NCBI GenBank assembly: GCA_002354805.1
Contig: DEMH01000003.1
Coordinates: forward strand, 1-64,000
Reading direction: 5' to 3'
From: Gammaproteobacteria bacterium UBA2675
GTDB taxonomy: Bacteria; Pseudomonadota; Gammaproteobacteria; Pseudomonadales; Pseudohongiellaceae
Length of the DNA stretch: 64,000 nucleotides
The notes under the pieces are model-generated. The model was not told the origin of the DNA and made no database searches. It worked only from the letters and a program-made list of their open reading frames with translations. Positions 42,501 to 50,916 of this stretch are shown in pieces (the first letter of the stretch is position 1; each line of letters opens with the position of its first letter). A program made the translations under genes and the position numbers.

Positions 42501-45500
42501 AAATAGTGCTGCGCCGTCACCCTGCAGCGTGACATCGTCCTGACCATAGGTGCTGATACCGGCATTGCCAACAAGCTGAGCTGAGGCAGTGCCGTCATAG
42601 ATGCGATCCAGAACGCTGAGGCCAGTGACCACAACGTCCCTTGGAGTGATGCTTGCGGTAAGACCTGTGGGCTGCAACAGTGTGTAATTGCCTGCATGGA
42701 CGCCGTGCAGGGTAAAACCGCTGGCGGTAACGACCTTGTCAGTGCCGACGTGGCGATCAGAAAACTCGAATAGAGCGGAGCCACCTACTTGCACCTGATC
42801 GTCACCCAGTGCGGTGACGGTGGCAGTGCCCGTGGTGGTCGCTCGAAGAGTCTCGTCGTAGACTTTATCCTGCGCTGTCAGGCCGGTGACCTGCAGCTCG
42901 CGAGGGCTTATAGAGGCAAATACAGCGTCGGACAGGTTCAATGTGTAGTTGCCAGCATCTGCGCCGCTCAGTGTCAGACCTGTGAGTGCAACTGGTTTAT
43001 TGTTACCTGCGTTTCGGTCAGAGAAACTGCCGCTGACAGTTCCTGCCAGGCTGACATCGTCGCCCTGTATCGGCGCAATTGACGGGGTACCGCTGAGACT
43101 GACCTGCGTCGTGTTGTCATACACACGGTCGGCGGCGCTGAGGCCCGTGGGACTAAGGGCCAGCGCTGTAATACTTGCGGTCAGGTCTGGAAGCACAAGA
43201 GCATAGTTGGGCGCATCAGCACCGTTGAGCTGCAATCCGCTGATGGTGACGGGCTTGTTATTGCCGACGTGTTTGCTGGCAAAGCGGGCAGTCGCGGTGA
43301 GTGTGCCACCCAATGTGATGTCGTCCCCGGCCAGCGGCGCAATCGCTGCAGTGCCGCTGAGACTTGCGCTTGCTGTGGCGTCATACACACGATCCTGAGC
43401 ACTCAGGCCGGTAACCTGCAATTGTTTTTGCACAATGGTCAGCAGTCCGTCGACCAGCGTCACATCGTAGTTATTGTCGTCGCCACCACCGGCTATCAGA
43501 TCATAGGGCTGAGCGCGCACATTGGTATTGATTGTCGCATCGGTGGTCACTGTCAGCGGCGTATCAAATACCGAAATACTATCGCCTGTCACCAAGCCTG
43601 CCCCATCGTCCTGCAGGTTCTTGAAGGTGAATGTAAACTGCGGATTATCAGTGCCGTATTCACGTGTGACATTGTCGACGATGGCACGAATCGATTTCTT
43701 GGTGACCGTCAGATCACCGGCTTCACCTGCGGTGACATCAACTCCAAAAAGACTGCCTGTTGTCACATTCTCGCGTAGTGTGGCGATCAGGCCGTCAGTA
43801 TAACTGCCCACTTCGGCATAGCCCCCCGCCGTCTTGCTGACATCATCAGCCGGTGCGGTCTTGACCACAGTCAGGATGCCGGATGCAGTGATACCGTATG
43901 CGTCAGGGTCAATGTCGTTGCCATCCAGCGTGGCTGAGTCCAGTTGCAGTGTGGCAACTGCTTCATCACCAAATGTGGCAGTAGAATCCCCCACTGAGAC
44001 CTTGATTGAGGGGCGTATCGTATAGAAAAACCCGCTACCGGTTGGCAGGTCATTGGGGGTAGGGTTGGAAAAATTAAACGCCTTGTTGTAGTGCACAAAA
44101 TCACGGCCGGTAATGTCCAGGTCTTTACGCAGGTTGCTGGGTGAGATGGCGCCTGTATTATCTGGCGTTTTTGAGAAAACCCGGAATACGCCCGGATTGG
44201 TGTCGGCAAACCGGAAAATATTATTGGTCAGCGCACGGTTTTCGAAGCGGTCTGGTGCACTGATCAACAGGTTGCCGGTACCCATGCTGAGTATGGCTGA
44301 GTTGTTGCTGGAGTCGGTGCCCACCAGCACACGTGCCTCGCCGCTGTCACGATAGGTGGCGTTGGCATTGGGAGAGCCTGCCAGCAGGTGCAGGTCGCCA
44401 TTGTCGGTAGTGATGGATGCGTTGACCAGGATGGAACGTCCGGCTTCCAGTGTCAGTTTGCCGCCATCGCCATCCGGGTTGTTTACCGTGATGGCGTCAA
44501 CAACATTGATGTCGTTGTTGGCCTGCAGCGTGACGTCGGTGCCCAAAGACAGCGCCCCAGCCAGCGAGCTGGCCTTCAGGCTGAGTGTGTCACCTGGCTG
44601 GGCCCCAAAGGCAAACCGGCTTTCGAAGTCGAACGGGCCCTGATACAGGAAACCGGCCCGCCAGGGGTTCGAGCCCGGAGTAGTTGCTGGTGTGCCACCT
44701 GTTACGACTTTGTCACCGGAAATTGCCAGGCTGTAACCAATGCTGGATTTGTCGCTGCCACCGCCGTTGGCGGCAGCCAGTGATGCGATCAGATTATTGC
44801 TGCCACTCTGCCAGCCGCCCTGTTTCTTGAATAGATAGACTGCGCCCCCGACATTGTTGTTGCCCGGAAAGGCACTGACCCCGACCAGACCGTTGTCTAC
44901 CGCCACTGCGGCACCAAAGCCAGTGTGGTTGACCTGCAAACGCGCCGCTGGCTGGCTGGACGCTGCCCAGCTGCCCTGTTTCTCGAATACATAGGCGCCT
45001 GTAGTGCTGGATTGCTGTATGTTGCCGAATTGCGAGCCAAAGCCGACCACTGCGAGGTCGCCGTCCAGTGCGACGGAGCCGCCAAACAGGCCAGACGCGA
45101 GGTCATTGGAAGCGTCTGCGCCGCGGCTCAAAATGGTCTCTACCGCAGTGGACCAGTCATTGGAGGTGTTTTCAAATATAAACGCCCGCTGGGTGATGCT
45201 GTTGTCAGTCGAGGCTTGCCCAACCAGCAGCGTGTTGCCGTCCAGCGCGACGTCAATGCCAAAACCGTCGCTGTTCCCGGAGGTGCTTGGGGTCAGACTG
45301 GCGATGGCATTATCCAGTGCGCTTTGCCACCCTGCGCCACTGTTCTGGAACAGTTTGACCTGACCCGGCGTTGACTTGCTTTGATGGGTAAAACCAACTG
45401 CCAGAAGGTTGTTGTCCAGCGACAGACTGTTGACTGTGTTGCTGCCGAAGAATTTATAAGCGGTGAGGTTGGTGTTGCCGTTTTTCCAGCCAGCGCCTTT

Positions 45501-48500
45501 CTCAAAAATGTAGGCGTCACCCGGGCTGATGACGGCCACTGTAGAGCCCTTGATGCCGACATCCAGACCGAAACCATAAGCGCTGCCACTGATAAAACGC
45601 GGATAGCGACGGCCCAGTCTGGCGGCCAGGCTGCCATTCTCGAATATGTAGGCGGCGCCTTCGTTCGTGGCGTTGAAGGCTACCGATGAGTCGCCAACAA
45701 CCCAGGTGTCTCCGTCTATGGCAACGGCGTCGCCAAATTCCGTCGTGTAGTCAAGTTGGGTGGAACCCAGAGTCTCGCCGTACCCCCAGGTGCCATTGTG
45801 ACGAGTAAAGATGTTGACGCGGCCATCCTGGTTGATACCGCTGGCCCAATCTTCCTGTCCGATGACAGCGAGGTCTCCGTCCAGAGCAAATGAATTTGCT
45901 CTCTCACCACTGAGCGTGATGTTCAGGCTGTATGCACAGCCGGAATCCGGGCAGCTGTCCCATCCTGCAGTTGGCCGCTGATAGATAGCATGTCTTGTAC
46001 TGCTGCTGGTGAAGGCATTTTCAACCATCAGGGTGTCGCCAGAGACTGCGATCCGGTTTGCGCCCCAGAGAGTGGCGGGTTTGGCTATGGTCCAGGCAGC
46101 GCTTTGCTGGGCCTGTGTCCCACCGTCGCCAATAGATAAATCAAATTGGCGGAACGAGTCTCCCGAGTTGACTACCAGGGTTCTGTCATCAACATCAAAA
46201 CCGCTGATACTGCCGAAACCTTCGATGGTCAGGTTGAGTCGGTTGAAGCCAACAAAGACATCCAGCTGATTCTGGGCTAGCGTAGGGTGGTATGATTTTG
46301 TGCTGCCTATTGCGACGACATCGCCATCCGCCGCCAGGCTTGTACCGTAGCGTTGATCGGCGACTTTGGTTTCCGCCGTGAGCTCCCCGGCGGAACCGCA
46401 GAGTGTGGGGGAGTAACAGTTGTAGACCAGCACCGTGCCGGCGTCCTGGCCATTGACTGAATTCAGATCTGCCAATGGATTACTGATGTAAAAATAGGTG
46501 TTGCCGGAACGCTCGGCGCCGACCAGTGCAGCGCCCCAGTCGTCAGTCGAAAAATCATTCGTCTGCTTGGAGTAGGGGTTGTACAGCCTGGTAACAAGGC
46601 TTTGGGTGCCGTTTTTCCAGCCATCACCCCGGTGGAAGAAAGAGATCGCGCCCCGATACTGAGAGATGGTGTTTTCAATATTTTTGCGATCGCCGGGCGC
46701 AGAGGCGGCGATAAAATCCCCGGCAATGGCTATCGTCTTACCAAAATCTACGGTGCTGGACAGTCCACTGGTCAACAAGGCTGAGAACCTGCCGTCCTCA
46801 AACACATACACGCCGCCGGCAGATCTGCCCTGCGCAGTGCTCTCTCTGGTCGAGACAATGAAGGTATTGCCACTGACATCCACATCCTGACCAAAATTCC
46901 AGGTAGTGTAAGAGGCAGCACGGGCGCCGGGTTCGTTAAGAACCCGCCTGAACTCTTCAAGGGGTGCGGCAGTTTCGATAATGGTGATGTTTTTAGGATC
47001 CAGCAGCCAGGCACCGTTGGTGCCGTAAGGGGCTCGTGCGCCGGCGTCAACATCACCGGACACGCCAAGGCCGTCCCGCCCGGATGTTTCAACCATGCCG
47101 CCATCGCCGCCCAGAATGCCGCCGCGGGCAGTGATATTGCCGGCAAACTGCGTGATGCCATCAGACCAGGCAGCGACAGTACCGCCTTTGCCCAGCTGTC
47201 TGGCATCAACACTGATATGACTGGTCTCGCTGAGATAGGTGGATTGTGAATTGCGCGTCTCCAGCAGCGGGTTTCCCTGCCAGATATCCTGACCCTGCCA
47301 GCCGCCGCCCAGGTATACCTGGCCGCCCAGCGCGCCACCTTCAGCCGCAATGCTGCCACCAAACATCGACACACTTTGGCCCCAGAGACTGACGCGGCCA
47401 CCCTGCAGGCCACCGGAAGCATTAATGGTGCCGGACAGAATGGTTTTGCCACTGCCGCCATCCACGGCAACTTCGCCGCCCGACGCCGCGCCCTGTGCGC
47501 TGATGCTGCCGGCAGAAGTCAGCAGCACTTGATCTTCTGCTTCCAGCGTTATAATGCCGCCATCACCGTCCGTGCCGTCGGCCCGCATGTCAGTATCGCT
47601 GATGATGGCGTCTGCGGTCAGGCTTATGCGGCCACCGGAGGTGCCGCTGACGTCCTGCAGGCCGCCGTAATTTTCGATAAGCTGGGCAGCGATCTCGATA
47701 TCGCCGCCGCTGCCGTCGGCATTAACCGCGGCTATGGCGCCGCTGCTCTGAACCCCGCCGTTATCAGCCGTCAGGAACACCTTGCCGCCTTCGCTGCGAA
47801 CTCCGGTGGCCTGGATCAGTCCGCTGTTATTGCCAGCCAGCGCGTAAATATTGCCGTTATGGGTGCGCAGTTCCGCCACCATGGCGCTGATGCGGCCCTC
47901 ATTGGTGACGTTACTGTCGCGATCGCCGATTTTGACAGCAAACGCACCACCCGCCCAGCTGGTGTCGGTCAGTACATCCACACGAGTGCCAGCTGCCAGA
48001 CCGGCGTGGCCCTGCGGGGCGCTGATGTCGCCGCGATTTTCTACGGTGTAGCCGGCCAACAGCACATTGCCGCCGGACGAGGAAATTTTGCCCAGGTTGG
48101 TAACGCCGCTGAGCGCCTCGCCAGACAGTGTGAAGCCACCCCCATCAAGGAAGTCACTGTCCTGAATATCCAGCGTGGAGCCAATAAAATGGCCCCCAGT
48201 GAGCACCCGGCCGCCCTCGCCAATGACGATGCCGTTGCTGTTAAGCAGGAAAACGCTGCCGCTGGCTGTAAGTTGTCCGTAAATGTGAGAGACATCTGTG
48301 CCAGTGACACGGTTGAGTGTGGCGCCATTGCCATTGTCAAAGTCGACATGATAGCCAGCGCCAATGCTGAAGGTGTCCCAGTTGACAATGCCGTACTGGC
48401 TGCCCTGTTGGACCTGCATGTGCTGGCCCTGTACGTCGATGTCGATTCGCCCGTGGGCAACATCTGCACCCTGCGGTAGGTCCTGGGCGCGACTGGAATG

Positions 48501-48566
48501 CATGGTAAGGCTGGCGGCGCATATGGCGACGGCCAGTTCGAGACGTTTGAAGCGGCTGGGAGGCAC
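36588..48566 (-). CDS. Giant TpsA exoprotein/adhesin with TPS domain, propeller and YDG repeats
   Basis: Secreted protein of about 3992 residues. A signal peptide (FKRLELAVAICAASLTMHSSRAQ) is followed by the filamentous-haemagglutinin-type TPS domain (about 30-290; VNWDTFSIGAGYHVDF, NSNGIVIGEGG where NPNGI is usual). Next come LDPKN-type sequence, about 14 propeller-like repeats (550-1310), MBG-like domains (1500-1715), 15 YDG-type repeats (1718-3040) and a helical, Ala/Glu/Gln-rich coiled-coil tail to the end. No Cys pair closes the C-terminus. GTG 48566 is preceded by AGG at 8 bases; an upstream TTG at 48608 lacks a site. Likely an adhesin or biofilm matrix protein, by family and repeats. 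Confidence 0.92.
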   Translation of the reverse strand: MPPSRFKRLELAVAICAASLTMHSSRAQDLPQGADVAHGRIDIDVQGQHMQVQQGSQYGIVNWDTFSIGAGYHVDFDNGNGATLNRVTGTDVSHIYGQLTASGSVFLLNSNGIVIGEGGRVLTGGHFIGSTLDIQDSDFLDGGGFTLSGEALSGVTNLGKISSSGGNVLLAGYTVENRGDISAPQGHAGLAAGTRVDVLTDTSWAGGAFAVKIGDRDSNVTNEGRISAMVAELRTHNGNIYALAGNNSGLIQATGVRSEGGKVFLTADNGGVQSSGAIAAVNADGSGGDIEIAAQLIENYGGLQDVSGTSGGRISLTADAIISDTDMRADGTDGDGGIITLEAEDQVLLTSAGSISAQGAASGGEVAVDGGSGKTILSGTINASGGLQGGRVSLWGQSVSMFGGSIAAEGGALGGQVYLGGGWQGQDIWQGNPLLETRNSQSTYLSETSHISVDARQLGKGGTVAAWSDGITQFAGNITARGGILGGDGGMVETSGRDGLGVSGDVDAGARAPYGTNGAWLLDPKNITIIETAAPLEEFRRVLNEPGARAASYTTWNFGQDVDVSGNTFIVSTRESTAQGRSAGGVYVFEDGRFSALLTSGLSSTVDFGKTIAIAGDFIAASAPGDRKNIENTISQYRGAISFFHRGDGWKNGTQSLVTRLYNPYSKQTNDFSTDDWGAALVGAERSGNTYFYISNPLADLNSVNGQDAGTVLVYNCYSPTLCGSAGELTAETKVADQRYGTSLAADGDVVAIGSTKSYHPTLAQNQLDVFVGFNRLNLTIEGFGSISGFDVDDRTLVVNSGDSFRQFDLSIGDGGTQAQQSAAWTIAKPATLWGANRIAVSGDTLMVENAFTSSSTRHAIYQRPTAGWDSCPDSGCAYSLNITLSGERANSFALDGDLAVIGQEDWASGINQDGRVNIFTRHNGTWGYGETLGSTQLDYTTEFGDAVAIDGDTWVVGDSSVAFNATNEGAAYIFENGSLAARLGRRYPRFISGSAYGFGLDVGIKGSTVAVISPGDAYIFEKGAGWKNGNTNLTAYKFFGSNTVNSLSLDNNLLAVGFTHQSKSTPGQVKLFQNSGAGWQSALDNAIASLTPSTSGNSDGFGIDVALDGNTLLVGQASTDNSITQRAFIFENTSNDWSTAVETILSRGADASNDLASGLFGGSVALDGDLAVVGFGSQFGNIQQSSTTGAYVFEKQGSWAASSQPAARLQVNHTGFGAAVAVDNGLVGVSAFPGNNNVGGAVYLFKKQGGWQSGSNNLIASLAAANGGGSDKSSIGYSLAISGDKVVTGGTPATTPGSNPWRAGFLYQGPFDFESRFAFGAQPGDTLSLKASSLAGALSLGTDVTLQANNDINVVDAITVNNPDGDGGKLTLEAGRSILVNASITTDNGDLHLLAGSPNANATYRDSGEARVLVGTDSSNNSAILSMGTGNLLISAPDRFENRALTNNIFRFADTNPGVFRVFSKTPDNTGAISPSNLRKDLDITGRDFVHYNKAFNFSNPTPNDLPTGSGFFYTIRPSIKVSVGDSTATFGDEAVATLQLDSATLDGNDIDPDAYGITASGILTVVKTAPADDVSKTAGGYAEVGSYTDGLIATLRENVTTGSLFGVDVTAGEAGDLTVTKKSIRAIVDNVTREYGTDNPQFTFTFKNLQDDGAGLVTGDSISVFDTPLTVTTDATINTNVRAQPYDLIAGGGDDNNYDVTLVDGLLTIVQKQLQVTGLSAQDRVYDATASASLSGTAAIAPLAGDDITLGGTLTATARFASKHVGNNKPVTISGLQLNGADAPNYALVLPDLTASITALALSPTGLSAADRVYDNTTQVSLSGTPSIAPIQGDDVSLAGTVSGSFSDRNAGNNKPVALTGLTLSGADAGNYTLNLSDAVFASISPRELQVTGLTAQDKVYDETLRATTTGTATVTALGDDQVQVGGSALFEFSDRHVGTDKVVTASGFTLHGVHAGNYTLLQPTGLTASITPRDVVVTGLSVLDRIYDGTASAQLVGNAGISTYGQDDVTLQGDGAALFADKHVGSNKAVTINGFSLSGAQAGNYNLLQPSGITASISAKPLNVSGVNISNRAYDGTINVSFTGDAAVSGALDGDDLTIDSSGFTLNFLDKNVGTDKKVRIGGVTLSGADAGNYDATDAGLTASITPRLLDLLDVSVADKVYDSTTSASVTGGRITGILTGDSLSLLVSERFGTFSDKNVGQNKAVAIGGFSLTGSSAGNYALNPLTLNASITPHTLNITGINGDKTYDGLASTTLRHNGLDSAFAGDDVSLDGTAVSAAFADKHAGTNKNLSLTGDFTLQGSDASNYSLNQPGALTGTISKRNITVDGLTIADKVYDGTTTAQISGAGTFGGAIDGDDLAINVGEVDLQFADKNAGNNKPVAMSGVTLSGADAANYSAATPTGLTASITPKSLTVSGISASDRVYDLTTSATLTGAGVIAGRIDGDLVTLDESARSGSFADRHVGDDKAVTVSGLALSGNDRNNYVISPVTGVTASITPATVSLTGLSAINRVYDATTLVNLEGDSTLDFGTLGTLQTIKDDLSLLGTPVANMKDKHVGDNKPLTVSGVTLGGQDAGNYTLNLPTTLTSNITPLEVTVVGLTALEKEYNGDNIADLSGTPSAAFKTGDAVTISGSPLATFDSKDVGARTVNVSGYELDGDDASNYRLQQPEPLNASISPYQLVLQGVVADDKVYDGTTEAPLSGSLSVSPLGGDSVTVSGQPVATFASKNVGDSIAVTLSGLGLSGGGSNNYIFTIPELQASITPRTLTVSGITAQDKVYDGTIAASFSGTASLPDLVSGDAVDFDASLLSGSFRDKNVGDSKLVTVEGGGLSGTDAGNYLLQLPGSLTASITPKPLSITGISAADRAYDGTTTVSVSGGTLEGMIDGDAVQLSAAGATGTLSDPDAGDNKPVTVTGFSVTGADFTNYSLAEPEGVTVNILQRLLEISGVQVADKFFDGNTSATVSGGNLQGVISGDDVGLIGANISGKFADPEVGDNKPVILSGFDLTGSDAGNYSLGDAPSTTGNIKRELQLITDVVPPEVLRAQADTNLEAQRETLTEMVNAQADAVTVVEYEAATASVFQSVAAAPVNNTILSTPPEQRDNFTQTYVAAAQTLQQRQQEYTALESGYRSEARYLKSLTQNYNQAQRDIQVATALLPAIQSSIANASAALADLDTNLAEIQEARARLAEYTQLEQEALATGRGAEAAQYREMQAGLQELIDQEDEILQQRAETEQLIAAQQEELEATQQSIAELEEQSEILAAEMNDTEIEVQLAAERASALRQGIAEASEEMESARAAGAEAYAQRAANLAQARQEAEAKRDRLQAVVASDLADRTAASLVDTDPAVVATLAGREQATAAKNAVGQTITETLGAGALNYAEQLAQQASSGQGLGVNPQQLRDGLVNSVPELNQLQNQYQSAMTEQQSAMNDIESLFLTGARNAVGIFGGTLTQAQADSTPIVAAARERMNARIAQLAGVDLSSIPATDANGNPIPMVERVALGMLARQGATDLAAAANPGTARSAAAGYQARIDAAVGREFGITPTQALNDPGAALDAAADLVPTDRDSAIDVAEQMVIARVRLDGALQDAAMQEAAAQDPTGTLVEVNNIEVAAEQAFADTYGQTPEEMLISMINGQADAARAADTPEEMLELYMQTNVPQAALARDVINGMRDGVPPEELLLMVATSSSGRGRGPLAINNTQDAATAGRTALAMQDAAMTQAEVADRTGTLRATNDIRGAVDAEFAAVFGGSPEELALNALEDPQAAAGQLRELGEDLFSNPEGATLEAVNIAGSGAISATSSALNTARNQLEVLAGPLGGVGEAMTTIADWGVDIVDGALSFAGDLFGIGGGGPSDAEIAAAQAFVAQQAQVAALERQQAEDQAIMAYLEQARAVAESKYRLAVGVEKAKDQVSQYVLNAKIESRRQQEYEVTREASSEVIRSYVQNNLEQEAGEAVRQADVLSGSPEELAARANAWSAGS
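39444..43407 (-). repeat. Array of 15 YDG-type repeats within TpsA
   Basis: Units of about 88 codons with the pattern L-S-A-x-D-R/K-V-Y-D-G-T-T ... G-D-D ... F-x-D-K-x-V-G-x-N-K-x-V ... L-S-G-x-D-A-G-N-Y-x-L ... L-T-A-S-I-T-P. Fifteen units can be counted from the protein; none is broken by a stop. Units differ clearly in sequence, so this is an old array and not a recent tandem expansion. Confidence 0.9.
44640..46910 (-). repeat. About 14 beta-propeller-like (FG-GAP-like) repeats within TpsA
   Basis: Repeats of about 54 residues share a strand with D-G-D/N-x-L-V-V-G (for example VALDGDLAVVGFGS, VAIDGDTWVVGDSS, VALDGNTLLVGQAS) followed by a strand such as GAYVFEKQGSW or GAAYIFENG. Fourteen can be counted, which would make two seven-bladed propellers. 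They lie between the secretion domain and the MBG/YDG region. Confidence 0.72.
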
Positions 48567-48652
48567 GTGATTTACCTGTTTTTTACACGTTTCTTGATTT
48601 GTTACCAAGTATTACAGGAAAAGGGTCGAACGATAGCTCGACACACCGAAAC

Positions 48653-48674
48653 AATAGGGTCAAAATAGGGCCAA
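48653..48674 (+). repeat. Two abutting 11-bp direct repeats in a divergent promoter region
   Basis: AATAGGGTCAA is followed directly by AATAGGGCCAA, one helix turn apart. A related AAAAGGGTCGA lies 34 bases to the left (48619). They sit between tpsA and the divergent sensor gene, where a transcription factor could control either or both. No clear promoter boxes were identified. Confidence 0.5.
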
Positions 48675-48706
48675 ACAAACAGCAAGATTTTGTTATTGCG
48701 AGAAAA

Positions 48707-50902
48707 ATGACGTTTCACCCAGGATCAGCCTTAAAATGGTACATCCGCACTCTTTTAGTGCTGACTGCCCTTCTGCTAACAAGCGCATTCTCGACCGCCT
48801 GGTCCCAATCGGTCAGCATTGACCCTCAGCTTGAATCGCTGTCCCTGGCCGACCATGTGTTATTGCTGCAGGATGATGCCACCACGCTGACATTTGCGGA
48901 GGTGAGCAGCGCAGAAATGGCCTCGCGCTTCGATCAGGATTTCCCTGCTGATCTGGACTTTGGTTACACCGATACGGCCCTGTGGTTCAAGCTGGAGCTT
49001 GACTGGGACGCTGCGCTGATAGATGACGGAACACCGTATTTGCTGGAAATCGGGCCACCAAAGCCCACCAATGATGTATTTGTGTGGTTGTTGGACGAGT
49101 ACGGCGACGTGCAGGAAAGCATGCACATGCACAACAACCAGACCGAGCACCATCCGCGTGAGGTGAGAACGCTGCCTGGCGGCTTTGTGGTGCGGCTGGA
49201 GCCAGGGGTCGACAGTACCGTCTACATTCGCGCCACTTCTTTTCGCAACTTCCATGTGCCACTGACACTGTGGTCAGAAACCGCATTCAAGCGCAACGAA
49301 GCACAGGGCATACTGATCATGGGGCTGTTCTACGGCACCATTGGCATCATGATTCTGTATAACCTGTTCCTGTATCTGACCGTGCGCGACAGGAACTACC
49401 TCTATTACGTGGCATATGCAGCAGCGGTTCTGTTGGTTTATCTGGGCATCAATGGTCATATGGTGTTTCTGGATCTTAATGACAATTATTTCATGCGTCA
49501 CCTCAGCGGTGCCTCGGTGGCGCTGCTCAGTCTGACCCGCCTGCAGTTCACGCGATCATTTCTGGATATCGATTCCTATAACAGAGCGCTGGGCCGGATA
49601 TTTGGTCTCCTGATCCCGATTGCAGCGGTTTTGCTGCTTCTTGCGGTAATTCCTGAAGATTTTGGCCTGTTTCAGGGCAGTTCGCTGATTTTCAGCTTTT
49701 TCGCAATCGCCGCCATCATCTATGCCATGGTCGACGGTGTGGTGCGAGGGCACGCGCTGGCCAAACTCTACCTGCTGGTGACCTTGATTGGTGAAGTCGG
49801 CGTGATCGTTGGATTTGCTACGTTGGTACTGGGCATACTGCCGCACAACTGGTTTACGGATAACGCGCTGTTTTTGGGCCTGATGGCCGAAACAGTGCTG
49901 TTCTCCTTCGCCCTGGCCTGGAGAGTCAGGCTGCTGGAAGGTGAGAAGCAACAGGCATTGCGCGAGAAAGCACGTCTTGAGTCGGAGATTCAGCAGTTCC
50001 AGCAGGCTGAGCAGCAGTTGAAGCAGTCACAGAACCGGCTGCATCAGATACTGGAGCACAGTGACCTTAGCCTGGTGGCCTTGAATGAGGCGGGCTATAT
50101 CACCTTTGCCTCGCATGGTTTCTGCAGCCTGTTGGGGCTGAACAAGGCAGAGTTGCAGGAGGCTGAGTTTGTGACGCTGCTGGCAGATTCCTCCGGTGAG
50201 GAGCAATTTGTGCTGGGAAACCTGACAGGGCAGGACGATGACAGCGATCTAGCGATGACAATCGACAGCCTGGCCCTTCAGGGTCGGGATGCCGAGATAG
50301 TTGTCCGAGGCCAGCTCGCCCAGATTGGTGTGGAGGATGCATTTTACTTGCTGGTACTCAATGACCCGCGCTACGAAGAAGGATCAGGTGATCCGCTACT
50401 GGCCTTTCGTATGATGGCCCAGGCCAGGGACAGGCTGGGCTCTGTCTCCAAACAGCTGCAGTCACTGGAACCGCTGCTGATTGACGCGGCGCCGAGGGCG
50501 CGCCGGGAACTGCAGGAGGTTTTTGAGAAGTTAAACTCACTGACCGCTAATGGCACGGATTCGCCGACCAGCCATTCACTGAAGTCACGCCTGATTGAAA
50601 CCATGCGCCTGGCGGTGGAATGCTGGGAGATGTATACCGGCAAGACCAAGGTAGAGCTGGCGCAGGAGAGCAAGCTGTGGGCTATAGTCATCGACAATGG
50701 ACGCCTGCGCACTCGCACACTGGATCGTTATCTTGGCGAAGAATCGTTTCCCAAACGGCCCAGGTGGCGTCAGGTCGCCCGCACCGGCTACTTTGTGCTG
50801 GCCGCCATCAAGGACAAGCAGAACCTGCCTGCAGAAACACGCGAGGCCCTGAAATACTCGCTGCTGGAGCTGCAGGCACTGACCAGCGGTGAGCGCAGCT
50901 GA
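48707..50902 (+). CDS. 7TMR-DISM sensor protein with PAS domain
   Basis: Protein of 731 residues. A signal-like N-terminal helix is followed by an extracytoplasmic 7TMR-DISMED2 beta domain (about 40-190; FGYTDTALWFKLELD, PPKPTNDVFVWLLDEYG are typical), then the 7TM region (about 195-400; FYGTIGIMILYNLFLYLTVRDRNYLYYVAYAAAV), a coiled coil, a PAS domain (about 440-550) and about 170 uncharacterised residues with RPRWRQVARTGYFVL. No histidine-kinase, GGDEF or EAL motif is visible. It probably reads an external ligand and signals through its unknown C-terminal part. Divergent from the TPS operon. ATG 48707; the longer frame from 48599 overlaps the tpsA upstream region. Confidence 0.85.
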   Translation: MTFHPGSALKWYIRTLLVLTALLLTSAFSTAWSQSVSIDPQLESLSLADHVLLLQDDATTLTFAEVSSAEMASRFDQDFPADLDFGYTDTALWFKLELDWDAALIDDGTPYLLEIGPPKPTNDVFVWLLDEYGDVQESMHMHNNQTEHHPREVRTLPGGFVVRLEPGVDSTVYIRATSFRNFHVPLTLWSETAFKRNEAQGILIMGLFYGTIGIMILYNLFLYLTVRDRNYLYYVAYAAAVLLVYLGINGHMVFLDLNDNYFMRHLSGASVALLSLTRLQFTRSFLDIDSYNRALGRIFGLLIPIAAVLLLLAVIPEDFGLFQGSSLIFSFFAIAAIIYAMVDGVVRGHALAKLYLLVTLIGEVGVIVGFATLVLGILPHNWFTDNALFLGLMAETVLFSFALAWRVRLLEGEKQQALREKARLESEIQQFQQAEQQLKQSQNRLHQILEHSDLSLVALNEAGYITFASHGFCSLLGLNKAELQEAEFVTLLADSSGEEQFVLGNLTGQDDDSDLAMTIDSLALQGRDAEIVVRGQLAQIGVEDAFYLLVLNDPRYEEGSGDPLLAFRMMAQARDRLGSVSKQLQSLEPLLIDAAPRARRELQEVFEKLNSLTANGTDSPTSHSLKSRLIETMRLAVECWEMYTGKTKVELAQESKLWAIVIDNGRLRTRTLDRYLGEESFPKRPRWRQVARTGYFVLAAIKDKQNLPAETREALKYSLLELQALTSGERS

Positions 50903-50916
50903 ACGGTCGTGCAGCC

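Noticed and set aside
39444..43407. Regular repeats that could suggest a CRISPR array or satellite
   Set aside because: The period is about 264 bases, the units differ in sequence and all are in one open reading frame. They are protein domains.
47376..48479. Long open frame of 367 codons antisense to the start of tpsA, and many other plus-strand frames across 36.6-48.6 kb
   Set aside because: They mirror the composition of the large gene. None has a ribosome-binding site, signal or family-like motif.
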